A DNA stretch of 64,000 nucleotides from Chaenocephalus aceratus (Eukaryota; Chordata; Actinopteri; Perciformes; Channichthyidae): the NCBI GenBank assembly GCA_023974075.1, contig JAMFTG010000214.1, positions 174,005-238,004 of the forward strand. The letters run 5' to 3'. The position numbers were made by a program, and so were the translations under genes. The notes under the pieces are model-generated. The model worked only from the letters and a program-made list of their open reading frames with translations. It had not been told where the DNA came from and did no database searches. This document shows, piece after piece, positions 45,930 through 58,070 of the stretch (position 1 is the stretch's first letter; every line of letters begins with the position of its first letter).

Positions 45930-47686
45930 TTAGTCGTTGAGTTGAGTAGCAAGCCATTCGTTTTGTTTTCGTGGTGCGATGTCTTCTGAGAAGTCCTTGT
46001 ATGCCTCGCTGACTTTGAGGACATCTGGGTCTGGCAGCTCCCCCCACACGGCCTTGTAACGTGTACTCCTTTGAACATGTTTATATGATAATTAGGACTT
46101 TAAGAACAATTTTACACTCAGACAACAATCACAAAGTTGTAGCAGGCGACATACAATTATTTAGGACAATATATATTACCTTACACCGTCAACAACTGTA
46201 AACTGCTTTGGCTTAGTGGAAATGAACACTATGTCACTCACTCTGCCTGGTTTCACACCCTATTAATTACACAAAAGAATTGTGAAATTAATTGAAAAGG
46301 TCGTTGATGCAACATACTAGATCAGCTCTTGGCACAAAGGAAATACTCATTAAACCGTGGATTGGTTGTGAACACATACTGTACTTACCATGGTTCTTGG
46401 CTTGTGCCATCGCTGCTCTGTTTCAGTGCAGCTGAGGACAGGGGGGACAGCAGCCAGGTTGAGTGTGGAGTAGTGTGCGCTCTGGAACAGCAGTGCAACA
46501 TTGTGGTTGCAGAGTGCTGTTCCAGCTACACAGGAACACTTTGCCACTGCAATCTCCACAGGTGAGCAGTTCTTAAAACAAAATGTCAGTCATTTTACAT
46601 TTAGGACACTGCTTCAATACAACACAGACAAATGAGAAAGCTGAGAGCAGGCTGATCAGGCAAGTAGTAGGTGTGGGAAAAGGCTAAACCATGTCAGGTC
46701 GTCAGTCACATCACATACGTTCTGCTGTTTGGAATACTGTCATTTAAGGACATTCAAACAGATACGCTTGTATAGCCTGTCTCAGCTCTCTCAATGTATT
46801 ATCTATCTTATATTATAACTACATAAAATAGTGTTAGTAGAACGTTGAACAGCTTAACATAGATGTAGGGTACAAAACCAGCACTTACCTAACACTGGCC
46901 AATACAAATGGACCCAACATGGATTATACTAACCATTCAGTAAAGAACAGCAGCCGCTACAACCAGTTTCTGGGGTTTCCATGAAAGCAGAGACGGTTTT
47001 CAACCTCTCATTAAGAATCTTTGATGAAAGCTAAGTTTGGGTTTAGCTAATATATTTATCATTTTACACAAGAGGGTTACAAAACGAAAATAAATCTGTA
47101 GCCCCTTCATGCTACACACACATAGCTAGCTACCAGTTGATGTGAGCACATGTATTGTCACTATGTAATCTGTTGCAACACGTCAGGGTTTATTTTAATC
47201 CTAAATCACAGGTTACCTACACTAGCCACATCAAAACCCCAGAACATGAACCTGATTGAGGCTTTGAACCGATTAACACTTTTTATTTTCCTCCCTACTC
47301 TGAGATCGTGAGGCTTTTCATGCTTTCTCATGGACCTGTAACAGCTAGCCCTGACGCTCACTCTCCCTGAAGGTGGTTCTTTGTTTGAAACTGTGGGGAA
47401 TTGAATATCATTCATGTTATCCAAAAAAACGTAATAGTACATCATTAAAACGCTTTACACTGTATCCAGACTGTCAAGTTGTCAAAGTTAGCCAGTAACT
47501 ACAGCTTTCTTTGTCACTTACCTTCATAATTGTCGACGTAGCTGGATATGTAGCTACATCTTGAACCCCTTTTCTCTTTTGCTCCTCGGGGCCAGCTCGC
47601 CGCTCGTACTAGCCGATGTACATCACTGATGTTAACCTTCGGTAGGTCTTGGAGACATCGAGTGTAAAATAGTGCCTATATAATAT
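45930..47686 (-). pseudogene. SWIM zinc-finger gene, nonsense copy, unit B
   Basis: Exons match unit A: 47686-47522, 46571-46389 (183 bp, one 22-bp unit, frame kept), 46259-46180 and 46068-45930 with TAA. The SWIM exon (KCSCVAGTALCNHNVALLF) is intact here, and splice sites are kept. However, exon 1 has TAG at 47611-47609 where unit A has TGG (Trp), and the first ATG is ATA. Two missense changes occur near the C-terminus (VRGK to VWGE). This copy is broken in exon 1 whereas A is broken in the SWIM exon, so neither unit has a whole gene. Confidence 0.6.
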
Positions 47687-47791
47687 CTATACGCTATCTA
47701 TCGCTCTTCCCTCTACCGCGCTACTGTAGACCGGAAGTTTACAACCGCACACCCAGCCGCCGGAAGTTGATAGACGCCATCTTGTGCAACT

Positions 47792-50066
47792 AGCCGGGGC
47801 CCTTTCTCATCTCATCAAATCCCCCTCCTCGACTCCTCGGTCCTCCAGTAGTGACCCGGAAATGAATTTTAGTGCGCCATGTTGAAGGACATCTAATTTC
47901 TCTAAATGCACTTCGAGGACCGAGGATCAATCGTCGAGGAGGCTCTCTGGAGGAGGCTCTCTGGAGGAGCTATAACAGAGGATACACTGATGGGTCCTCC
48001 ACGGCTCCTTCGTGGATGCATTTCCGGGAACAGAGATGTTTCAAAGAGTTGTGACGCACGGCCGGACTTATCTCAGCCAATGACAGCTCTGCATGCATCC
48101 CCTGGATATTATTTTAGTAACTGCTCTCATCACGACGCAATGTTTACAGTGAGACCAGCTGTGAGGTCCGTGCAGAAAGCAGAGCACTGTGTATAATATA
48201 TCACTCAGTATAACAGGCCTACATTACTCTCTGTATTTGCTGTAGTTTAGTAGATATCTACAAACAAAGAGTCGATATTTTTCTAAAACCATTTAGTGCT
48301 TCACATAATAAAATATATTTTTTTTTTCTTGTTTCTTGTTGCCCCAGCTGGTCGACACCTCTTTTAGCAGAAACAAAGGCTAAATTAATGTATTAAATCG
48401 ATGTTAATCCATGCGTGGAGATGTGACGGACGTGACGTTGTGAATAGACGTCGATGAATGGATGGTTATCCGCAATGCATGCTGGGATTTGGTGTTTATG
48501 TGATGTGAAATCTGAAAACGTTTTTTAAAAATACAATAATACTTTATTCCGAGTGTGCTTGCTTTTCTCTTTGAAAGTCATCATATAACGGCATTGTAAT
48601 ACACGGTTCGGCTGCATTACATATTCCATATCTGCCGTAATTCTCTATGTATGTCTCTTGATAAACAGGAGAACTGCCGCCAGAGCTGAATATGTGACGT
48701 GGATCATAAATATATAAGCAATTAAACATTATCTTACATTTCTTTTCACACAATACGTCTCCTTGCAGTATCAACACTAATTCGGCTAATTTTGATATTT
48801 GATCCAATTGGTAGATAGGCTGTATTTACACCATAAAGGTGCACAGCTCTGATATAAAGGGACACCCAGTGGTTAAAGCATGTTATTTAATTTCATTATT
48901 TTTATTATTAGATATTAATAGGATCCCTATAAAGTATATTCATTACTCGTTATTACTCGTTGTCAAGAGACAAACAGGAGCACGTATCAGCAGGGCTCTA
49001 TACATAGAGAATTACGGCAGATATGTAATATTTAATGCCGCCGAACCGTGTATTACAATGTCGTTATATTATGACTTTCAAAGAGAAAAGCAAGCACACT
49101 CGGAATAAAGTATTATTGTATTTTTAAAAAACGTTTTCAGATTTCACATCACATAAAAACCAAATCCCAGCATGCATTGCGGATAACCATCCAATCATCG
49201 ACGTCTATTCACAACGTCACGTCCGTCACATCTCCACGCATGGATTAACATCGATTTAATACATTAATGTAGCCTTTGTTTCTGCTAAAAGAGGTGTCGA
49301 CCAGCTGGGGCAACAAGAAAATCGGCGTAATCAAAATAAATCATTAGGTCTGGGTTTGCGGTTATTTCTCCACTGTTAACAATACCGTGTAGCTGTCACG
49401 CTTTGAAAAGACGAAACCAACCGTGACATCTTCACGTCTCCCAGCAATGGTAAAGCGTCACATGTTCACGTCTCGGCGTGAAACCGGGTTGGTTTTAGGA
49501 ACTGTATGTGCGTGTGTGTGGTGTAGGTGTGTGTTGTACAGTGTGTGCTTAGATGCAGCGGACAGACAGGTCTCAGTTGGTTTGGTGTCCTCTGCTTACT
49601 TTTAATACTTGTAAATAAAACTTTTGGCCCGTAATTTATTTCCCTCATTGTAGCGACCAGGGGGGGATATATCCAGTCTCTGATAGTGTTACGTTATTAT
49701 GAGAGTGCTCTGTTTGATTCTGAAATGGTATATATGTATATAAATATATGTGTGTGTGTGTGTATGTGTGTGTCCGCATCTGTAGCCTGTTATTGTCTCA
49801 TTATACCGCACTGTGAATGAATTAAAAGTAAATATATAAGTGGTCATGAACACATCTGTCCTTCAGACAGAGGGCTGCTGTGCCTTCTGTCATCATTAAT
49901 GGACGTCTCTTTAAAATGACCGCTCAGAGGAGAGGAGTTCTCATTTCTCTAACCGCCTTCTGCTTCCCTTCCTCTCTCCTCGGCTCCCCTCCACGCTTCT
50001 CCTGTGGGCGGGACTAAGTCTCGAGGATAGGAGTCGAGTTAGAGAAATGAGAAAGGGCCCGGGGCT
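47792..50066. mobile_element. GGGCCCTTTCTCAT TIR element, unit B
   Basis: Counterpart of 16741-17880 with the same ends, enlarged by a nested foldback at 48332-49320 and adjacent sequence to 49485. Its ORFs are not conserved as proteins between units. Confidence 0.55.
48332..49320. mobile_element. Foldback transposon with long inverted arms
   Basis: 989 bp. The arms, about 48332-48670 and 48985-49320, are near-perfect inverse copies starting TTTCTTGTTGCCCCAGCTGG. The single-copy centre is about 300 bp. Mirror ORFs (87 and 89 codons, ending QREKQAHSE) arise because the same arm is read from both strands. Absent from unit A. A relative of one arm and the centre lies at 62750-63212. Confidence 0.85.
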
Positions 50067-50186
50067 CCGGCACGGTGAGCGTAGTTACCCATCCTCAGAT
50101 GCCGGTGGTCACGGCCGACGGGGAACTGGAGCCCGGCCCGGGAGGAGCGGGTCTTAGCCTTGGCTCGGGCCTTCATCCGGTCTTCT
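50067..50186 (-). pseudogene. Histone H2A fragment, unit B
   Basis: Same remnant as 17881-18006, with one base fewer before the RAKAKT codons and a 6-bp loss near the GAGAP end. Still legible as [14 protein letters not shown] on the minus strand. Confidence 0.8.
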
Positions 50187-51015
50187 TTCTAATGGCACAA
50201 TTTTATTTTACAGATGTTTATACAAAATAAAATCAACTCGTGAATTATTTCGTATTTCAACAAAAAAATAAACTACCAAGCAGCATAGCCAATACTGCTA
50301 TTAAAAATAGCTCCACCTTTGCTTCAATACTAAGGTGATGAACAAATTGAAAAATACATAATTATAACAAATATGATTTATTAATAAATGAGAACTTTTA
50401 CATTTGTAGATGTTGACAAAGTATAATAATTTGTAATATTTCTATATTCCTAATAATCTTCAAAACGCTTTCTGGTTGAAGGCTCTATCCAGACTATCTT
50501 CTGGTTATTGTCTGCATCAATCCCTATTATCTCTTACAACAACAAAAAACAACATCTTGGACATAACCGCAAGACTGTAACCTCTTCACATTCTGTTGAG
50601 AGTCAATTACTAGCCATGTCTCACACATTGCTGTTTTGAATCATTGCTATGTGGATGACAGTTGAACTGGATGATGTAACATGTATGCCATCTGCTGGAA
50701 AGAAGACGTATCGCTCTGTTGGCGTCGTTTGGACAACAAAAGCAGAGTGAAGCTCTCATACCATAAACAACCTTTGAGTACAGACACCGTCCTGCAGAGA
50801 GCACACAGCCCAACAGCACGTTGTTGGTCTAGCGTCATTTTACAAAACGTTTGCATTAAGACGCTAAGACTAGCTGGTCCATTGTAAAGGTCAGTCCACC
50901 TTAAATGAGCAGTGGTTCATCAACAGTCAGTGGTTAACGTATACATCAGAATGACAAAAACATGAAACATATTGTCCACAGACAGATTTCTCTCACGTGT
51001 GAACTGTCATAAGAC

Positions 51016-52479
51016 TTATTCATTGTCCTCTCCATCGGCTTCTGTTTCCATGTGTTCAGCTGAGCTGCTGACTGGAGGCTCTGCCTCTCCGTTATCCTCA
51101 GTTTGAATGTCATTAAGCCGTGAGGACTGACGACCAACACACTTGTGCCTTTTGAAAACACCACGCCATTTAAATCTTTTGTCACAAACATTGCAGCTGT
51201 ATATTTCCTCTCTTGTGTGGACTCTCATGTGTTTCTTTAAACTTCCACTCCGTGAAAAAGCTTTCTTACAGACTGAGCATTTGAATGCCTTCTCTCCTGT
51301 GTGGACTCTCATGTGTGTCTTTAAATATCCACTCTGTGAAAAAGCTTTCTTACAAACTGAGCATTTGAATGCTTTCTCTCCTGTGTGGACTCATGTGTGT
51401 CTTTAAATGTCCACTCTGTGAAAAAGCTTTCTTACAAACTGAGCATTTGAATGCTTTCTCTCCTGTGTGGACTCTCATGTGTGTCTTTAAATGTCCACTC
51501 CGTGAAAAAGCTTTCTTACAGACTGAGCAGCTGAGTGATCTCTCTCCTGTGTGGACTCTCTTGTGTGTCTTTAAACTTCCACTCTGTGAAAAAGCTTTCT
51601 TACAAACTGAGCATTTGAATGGTTTTTCTCCTGTGTGGACTCTCATGTGTGCCTTTACAGTTTCCTTCCGTGAAAAAGCTTTCTTACAGACTGAGCATTT
51701 GAATGCTTTCTCTCCCGTGTGGACACTCATGTGTTGATCTAGATCTTTTCTATCTCTAAAAGCTTTCTGACAGACTGAGCAGCTGAATGGTTTCTCTCCA
51801 GCACTACGTCGGGGATCACTGACAGATTCTTGTCTATGTTTCAGTGAGCTTGAGCCTGAGGCCGGTTCTCTGGTCTCCTTCCAATCAGCACTGTCTTCAG
51901 CGTCAGGTTCAGAAGAGTCTTCAGTGTCTTCAGAAGAGTCTCCAGTGTGGTCCTCAGTCTTTGGTTGTAAACTGCTCTCTGGATCTGAGTTCCTGGCTGG
52001 TTCTGGTCCTCCACAGTCCTCTCCACCAGCTTCTGTTTCCATGTGATCAGTTTGTCTTTGATGAGGCTGAGAGGACTGAGGTTTCTCTTCATCATCTTCA
52101 CTCTTCACAGGGTCAGGAGTGAAAATGGACTTGGTGATATCAGCCTCCTCCAGCTCCTGAAGCTGCTCCTCCTCCTGTTCCTGCTTAATGTGTGGGGGGG
52201 CTCTGGGTCCTCCTGGTCCAGGCTGGTGCTTCCCTCCTGCTGGTCAGGGGGAGGCTCTTCTTTAACCACCACCAGCTGCTGGACATCTGCTCTGTGTATC
52301 CGAAGCTGAGGCTGTAAAACAGCGTCCAGTAGTTTCTGGAGTCTCTCGTTCTCCTCTTTGGAAAGAGACAGCTCCTCCTCGAGCTCTGCTATTGTTTGTT
52401 CAAACAGAGCAAATATCTCTTCATTAGCAGCAGTGACTCGCTGCTTCTTCACCGACAGCAGCATCTGGACTTTACTCAT
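51016..52479 (-). pseudogene. FiNZ-family zinc-finger gene, broken copy, unit B
   Basis: The start ATG at 52479 and FiNZ domain (MSKVQMLLSVKKQRVTAANE) are intact. Two frameshifts break it. A G-run at 52194-52200 has seven Gs against eight at 20282-20289, and CT is missing at about 51390 in a finger linker (GTGGACTCATG against GTGGACTCTCATG). The frames otherwise resume, giving eight fingers where unit A has eleven; finger 1 here keeps its first Cys (FSCSVC). The promoter and leader are conserved. A truncated FiNZ peptide of about 125 residues could still be made. Confidence 0.9.
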
Positions 52480-52836
52480 GTTTCCTAGATCACCTTTTCC
52501 TGCAGACTCCGTTAAACACACCGTTTCTCTCTCCGTCAAACTCTCAATCTGACTAGTGTTGCTCACGTGTTTCCAGCTAGCATGCTAAGCTAGCTCCTAT
52601 AGTCCGAGGTAAACGCTCCAGAAAAAAGAGCACAGAGTCCATTCGGAGGTTTATCCAGACACACAGATGATGGATTAGTAGAGCTGGAGCACACACACAC
52701 TTTCTCAGGAACACAGAGAGATAATCGAAGCGACGAGACGCAGCATGCAGGGCTCGAGTTACGTGCGAGCTCCGGTCTTGCCTCTTCCTGATATATGATT
52801 TGGTTCCAACGAACTGTGTCTCTCTGCTCGCCACAG

Positions 52837-52902
52837 CGGCTCTTTATATCCACCAGCTGCTCTCTGATTGGCCATCAACGAGCGTATCGACGATCGTCCA
52901 AT
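52837..52902 (-). promoter_or_regulatory. Core promoter of the FiNZ pseudogene
   Basis: Minus strand: TCTGATTGG, GGCCAATCAGAG and GGATATAAAGAGCC, with the same spacing as at 20931-21000. One base of the TATA flank differs (ATAAAG against ATAAAT). Confidence 0.7.
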
Positions 52903-53166
52903 CAGAACGGAGCTCACGTTGGGAAGGCTCTTTATGCGGTTTATTTAAAAATAAAACAGGACACATTTAACCAGACCATAACCCTTAATATAAACAGTGT
53001 TTGATAAATAATCCCACAGAAACACTTGACATTTTCAGTGCATCCAGAGAATGTTAATTATATTCAAATGTGTTACGTTTGTAAGGTTTAAACACATTAA
53101 TATGAAAACAATCCCTTAAACTAAAATGTGACAAATCCAATCTAAATGACTGCGATATATTCCCTG

Positions 53167-54262
53167 CAGGCCCGGCTCCAGGATGAAATGACTGAGGGGG
53201 CTGTTAAAAAATCAGAGGGGGCGATTTTTCAAATATTTTAGATTTTTTTTTTCTCTTCTCACAACAACGAAAAATACTGGCAATGTAATGAATTGACACA
53301 CAAAGCTTTTTTCCTTCTCACTGCTCTACAATATCTTTGCTTCTTTATTTGTATTCCGGATTTACCCCTCTCGTTCTGTTCTTTTCCTCTGATCTTTAAT
53401 AATAGATAGTACATTATCAGATGGCTGCACTTTGGTTAACAGACTAACATTGATTTGAATGTATACATTGATTTCCTCAATGTATAAATTGACAGGCTCT
53501 GTAATTATACCATAACCTTTTCTCCTCTATCCCTTAACTCATCTTCCTATCAAATGTACTTACTTACTATCTACTCTATGTCAGGATTAAAGAACAATTA
53601 TTCTGGGTTGACCCCTCTCATTCTGTTCTTTTCCTCTGATCTTTAATAACAGATAGTACATTATGGCTGCACTTCGGTTAACAGACTAACATTGATTTCC
53701 TCCATTTATAAATTGGCTCTGTAATTATACCATAACCTTTTCTCCTCTATCCCTTAACTCGTCTTCCTATACAGATGTTACTTACTTACTATCTATCTAG
53801 AAAAATGTATCTGGTTGATTTTTTATTTCCAGGATTGAATGTTCAAACCAAGGCCTAAAACCTGGCATTTCATAAGAAAGTGACTAATATATAATACCAA
53901 ATGTAATATTGGATAAAACACTACACCAAATGGACAGACACAGATTAAAAGTAAAGTCCCCTGGTTTGTCTCTAGAGTAAAACTGCCATGAGAAAAAGCA
54001 AATCAATGTTCCACAATCCGCCACTAGATGTCGCTCATTGTACCAATACAGATTACCACAACAGAGCTGTGCAAATAAATTTTCCCTGGGACAATCAATC
54101 TAATCTAAACTAATGTAATATTCAATCCCATACTTGGCGATTGAGAACATACATTCGTAATTACCTCGTTTAAAGTACTTTTGTTGTAATACTATGGATT
54201 TAGTTGACACTACTCGCCGAGTTTCTTTTGTCCAATATCTCGCGGGCAACTACATTGAATTA

Positions 54263-54293
<31 letters not shown>

Positions 54294-54296
54294 AAG

Positions 54297-54328
<32 letters not shown>

Positions 54329-54879
54329 GTCGAAGAAGAAGAAGAAGAAGAAGAAGAAGAAGAAGAAGAAGAAGAAGAAGAAGAAGAAGAAGAAGAAGAA
54401 GAAGAAGAAGAAGAAGAAGAAGAAGAAGAAATACGCTAACGCTACAAAAAGACACAACACTGTTATTCTGTTTTTACTGATATGTATCATTTTATTTCAC
54501 ATTGTTCTGTTTTTTAACGCACATTCAAAAACGGGAACCTTTTTATGAGTTTCAACCGGGGGTACCGGCCACCAAAAACGGGGACTTTGCCTGGAAAACG
54601 GGGACGTTTTGGTCACTGTGTGAAAACTGTGTTTACAGCTAAGCACACACGTTAACATTAAGACTACACTTGGGGTTGAGGCTTGTTTACACGTTGCTTG
54701 ACCCACACATCTGATCTAAACAGAGTAATGTGTGTTGGGGAAAATAATTATTTAAAGTTATTTAATAATTGTGACATTTATTGTACTTTTTGATGGATGA
54801 ATGATGCTCAAGGTGAGGGGGCAAATAAGACAACTGAGGGGGCAATGCCCCCTTTTGCCCCCTCGTGGCGCCGGGCCCG
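53167..54879. mobile_element. Non-autonomous hAT, unit B only
   Basis: 1713 bp with exact 8-bp target duplication ATTCCCTG (53159-53166 and 54880-54887); unit A shows the empty site near 21260. Left end CAGGCCCGGCTCCAGG; inverse of right end CGGGCCCGGCGCCACG. Internal duplicated segment (CCCTCTCGTTCTGTTC and CCCTCTCATTCTGTTC). No transposase. Confidence 0.92.
54266..54429. repeat. (AAG)n microsatellite
   Basis: About 54 AAG triplets with a GTCG interruption near 54329, inside the hAT. The minus-strand poly-Leu and poly-Phe ORFs here are artefacts of CTT/TTC repeats. Confidence 0.97.
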
Positions 54880-54887
54880 ATTCCCTG

Positions 54888-55720
54888 TACTGAAGTAATA
54901 CTAAAAAAACATAATATCTGCATTAAAACAGTACACTGTACGGTTAATGAAACATTAAGAGGTAAACAAACATAACATGTAAGTCGCTTTGGATAAAAGC
55001 GTCTAACACGTAACATGTAATGTAATGATAAGCTCTCAGAGGTGCACCAATCAGGGGGCTGCAGGTCTGGAAACAGGAGCTGTAGCAGTTGGCTTTGTCC
55101 TGTAAACACATCCTGAAGTTTACCTGTTGTCTAATGAAGTGGTGGAACACGCTGGAGATACCTGGATGCATTACAAAGTGAATATCTATTTCCAGAGAAA
55201 TATAGAATGTTTGGAAGTGTTTGGAAAGAGCTCAAACACAGATCAATACATAGCAAGCACAGCATCTGTCAGGTGTGGCATGACAACATACAGTATCATA
55301 TCAATAAGCTATTTGAAGCCACTGCAAGATTTCACATGTCAAATTCTGACGGCGTGAAAAAGCATGCAGACATCGTTGCTGAGGTGATAATACCTCCAGT
55401 TATTAACTGTTAAATCAAACGTTTATTTATGTTCAGCATTTGTAATGACTCAATAAATGCATTAGATATTATGCATATAGATATCACAATAACTATTTAT
55501 GTTCAAACACATGACTACAAAAAGAGAAATAAAACATATAGCCTAAATCAAATGTGTAAGATAGAAACAAATGTATAATAATAATGTAATATTCTATTGG
55601 AAAGCATTTAACTCTCCTCTTGCTATGAAATAAACAAAGTACTGTAGTAATCAACTATTTCAAATGTATAGTAGAAAGTAGAATCGACAAGGAGTACTGC
55701 AGCAAAACATTATTAATGAC
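54888..55720. other. Intergenic DNA, unit B (matches 21265-21730)
   Basis: Includes AAGTCGCTTTGGATAAAAGC as in unit A. About 350 bp at 55297-55650 are absent from A. A 68-codon plus-strand ORF at 55207-55413 ends in a helical-looking segment, but no family or splice signals support it. Confidence 0.35.
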
Positions 55721-56240
55721 TGTTACGTACTCCCCCCCCCTTTTGTTGTCCTCTTTGTTCTCTCTGCTGTGCAGGAACACCTGGCTCCGCCTTCCTCAGG
55801 TGTTCCCAGTTGATACTCAGCCGAGCTCGGCGCAGGTGTTCCCAGTTGCCAATCAGCCCACACATAAAAGAGAAGACTGAAGGAGAAGGAGGAGGCCGAT
55901 CACTACTCCGGATGTCTCTGCTGTGTCAGAGCTCTTTTGCCTTTTTGTTGTGTTTCCTGGAGGACGTGTTAGTATTAGGTTTTCACGGCTTTATTTCTCC
56001 CGTTAGGTTCTGTTGGATTTTGGGTAGCGGAGGAAGGCTCTGGATCCTACGGCCCGTGGTGTGGTTGGCCCAAGTCCCCTCCGTCTTTTTGTTTGTTTTA
56101 CCTGTACTCCAGTGTATGTTTTATGATTGTGGCAATAAATGTATGATCACAGTTTAGTCCCTACGTGTTGTGTACTTTTGTTTTATGTTGCGGACTGCCT
56201 CACGAGCCACTACTATTGAGTAGGGAGGCGGGTCGTAACG
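55721..56240 (+). mobile_element. Solo LTR-like insertion, unit B only
   Basis: Starts TGTTACGTACTCC and ends GGTCGTAACG, i.e. inverted TGTTACG/CGTAAC ends. An internal CACATAAAAGAG (55861) could be a TATA box and CAATAAATG (56132) a polyadenylation signal. Unit A is empty at this site. A clean 5-bp target duplication is not visible. The ORF inside is incidental. Confidence 0.6.
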
Positions 56241-56499
56241 TAATTGATGAATTAAAACAACACAGTAAACACAGAGTTACCCAAGATGTTTTAAATAGAT
56301 TAGAATAGAATATTATTGCTATTGTCATCGTGCAAAGATAACAACATTTATTTGGCCTCTCTCACTGCAGTTATACAAATAGACACAAATACATTAATGA
56401 AAAAACGAGATTGATTTACTTTTGATAAGTTTCCTTTTTGTTGGACAACAGTTCCGTGATAATACTCCGTAGATGCTGCAGATACTAAGAGCTGCTGCT

Positions 56500-57524
56500 C
56501 AGTGTGCGAACTATACCACGGTCTCCAGGGGAGCCGGGATTATTATTATTTTTTGTGTGGGGGGGGGGTAAATGCTGATCCGATTAATAGCAACAGCACA
56601 GACATAGGCCTATTATAAAGAGAAAATCTGTTGCACACGGGGTGGTGACACAGGTCTACATTTACATGAAACGTCCCGATGGATCATGTTCATGTCAACA
56701 GATTTCCCGAGCATGTATGGGCTACGCAAACTTCAATCAACTTGATAATAAATAATCCACGGACCACCAATGTAACGTTTGACTGTTTAATGAAATCAAC
56801 TTAAAATGACTCAAAAACAGGCTACATTGTTTCACATGGGCTATAGCCTATTATGGCTGGAGCCCACACAGAGCCGAACACACGCGATAAGAGCAGCCAG
56901 CGGCACCAACCATGAACAATATTAATATTAATAATACAGCTATAGCACAACACAACCCTCTCACTGCCTGGAGAGACGCGATGCCACACACACTACACAA
57001 CGGCTCGTCTTGTGTCTCTCAGCCCCCAAGTTAACGTTAGCTGTCAAGTTAGCACTAGCACTGACCTTAGCTCCCTCCTCTCTCGGTTCTGTTGTAGCAG
57101 CAGTACGATATGCTACCACCAGCTACATTCGGTTGGTCTGCTTGATCAGGTTGTTTGGCCGTCTTTTTAAAGAAATTGCCCAAGGTACGTTGTTTTTTTC
57201 TTTTCGACATGTCAGCAGCAGCAACAATGCCTGGTAAACATGCAGCGCTAACTAAACGAGCTTGTGAGTGGGTGGAGCTGCGGGCAGCGTGCACGGTGCA
57301 AGCAGGCGACACTTTTTTCATGAATCATAAACTCTAAATATAATTTTATTTCACTTATTTTACACCTTTGAAAAAAAAAACATGCCCAAAATGGAATTTA
57401 TTTGGTCATCATATCAGTATTTTAGAGAGCTCCCCCCAAATGTCACAAACCATGTTCCCAGGGGAGCTCATGTCACCACTAGGGGAGCTATAGCTCCCCC
57501 TGCTCCCCTCCAGTTCGCAACCTG
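56500..57524. mobile_element. Internally deleted hAT, unit B only
   Basis: 1025 bp with exact target duplication CTGCTGCT (56492-56499 and 57525-57532). Left end CAGTGTGCGAACT; inverse of right end CAGGTTGCGAACT. It keeps only the first codons of a transposase on the minus strand. Confidence 0.9.
57067..57210 (-). pseudogene. hAT transposase N-terminal remnant
   Basis: From the ATG at 57210: MSKRKKQRTLGNFFKKTAKQ, the usual start of TTF/ZMYM-type hAT transposases (SKRK...L..FF). It ends after 47 codons. The zinc finger, catalytic domain and dimerisation region are missing because of the internal deletion. Confidence 0.65.
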
Positions 57525-57624
57525 CTGCTGCTCTGACTCTCCCTCTCTGGGTCTCCTCTCTTCTAACCGAAGGGGGAAACAGCGCAACTCAACAGAAAAC
57601 TAATTATTCCTAATTTCCTACAAT

Positions 57625-58070
57625 GTGGTACTTCTACTTTACTCAAGTACAAGATCTGAGTACTTCTACTTTTACTCAAGTACAGGATCTGAGTACTTTT
57701 ACTTTTACCTTAGAAGCAGATCTGAGTACTTCTACTTTTACTCAAGTACAATATTTGAGTACTTCTACTTTTACTCAAGTACAGGATCTGAGTACTTCTA
57801 CTTTGACCTTAGAAGCAGATCTGAGTACTTCTACTTTTACTCAAGAACAACATCTGAGTACTTCTACCTTTACTTAAGTACAATATCTGAGTACTTCTAC
57901 TTTTACTCAAGTACAGGATCTGAGTACTTCTACTTTTACCTTAGAAGCAGATCTGAGTACTTCTACTTTACTCAAGTACAAGATCTGAGTACTTCTACTT
58001 TACTCAAGTACAAGATCTGAGTACTTCTCCTTTACTCAAGTACAAGATCTGAGTACTTCTACTTTTACTC
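57625..58070. repeat. 33-bp minisatellite, unit B right side
   Basis: Same unit variants as 22338-22916 but fewer copies and different order. Interrupted by the L2 at about 58071. Confidence 0.92.

Noticed and set aside
54210..54490. Poly-leucine and poly-phenylalanine minus-strand ORFs
   Set aside because: Translation of the AAG microsatellite on the reverse strand, inside a hAT.
55207..55413. 68-codon ORF ending in a helical segment, unit B
   Set aside because: No family, no splice context, and the region is absent from unit A.
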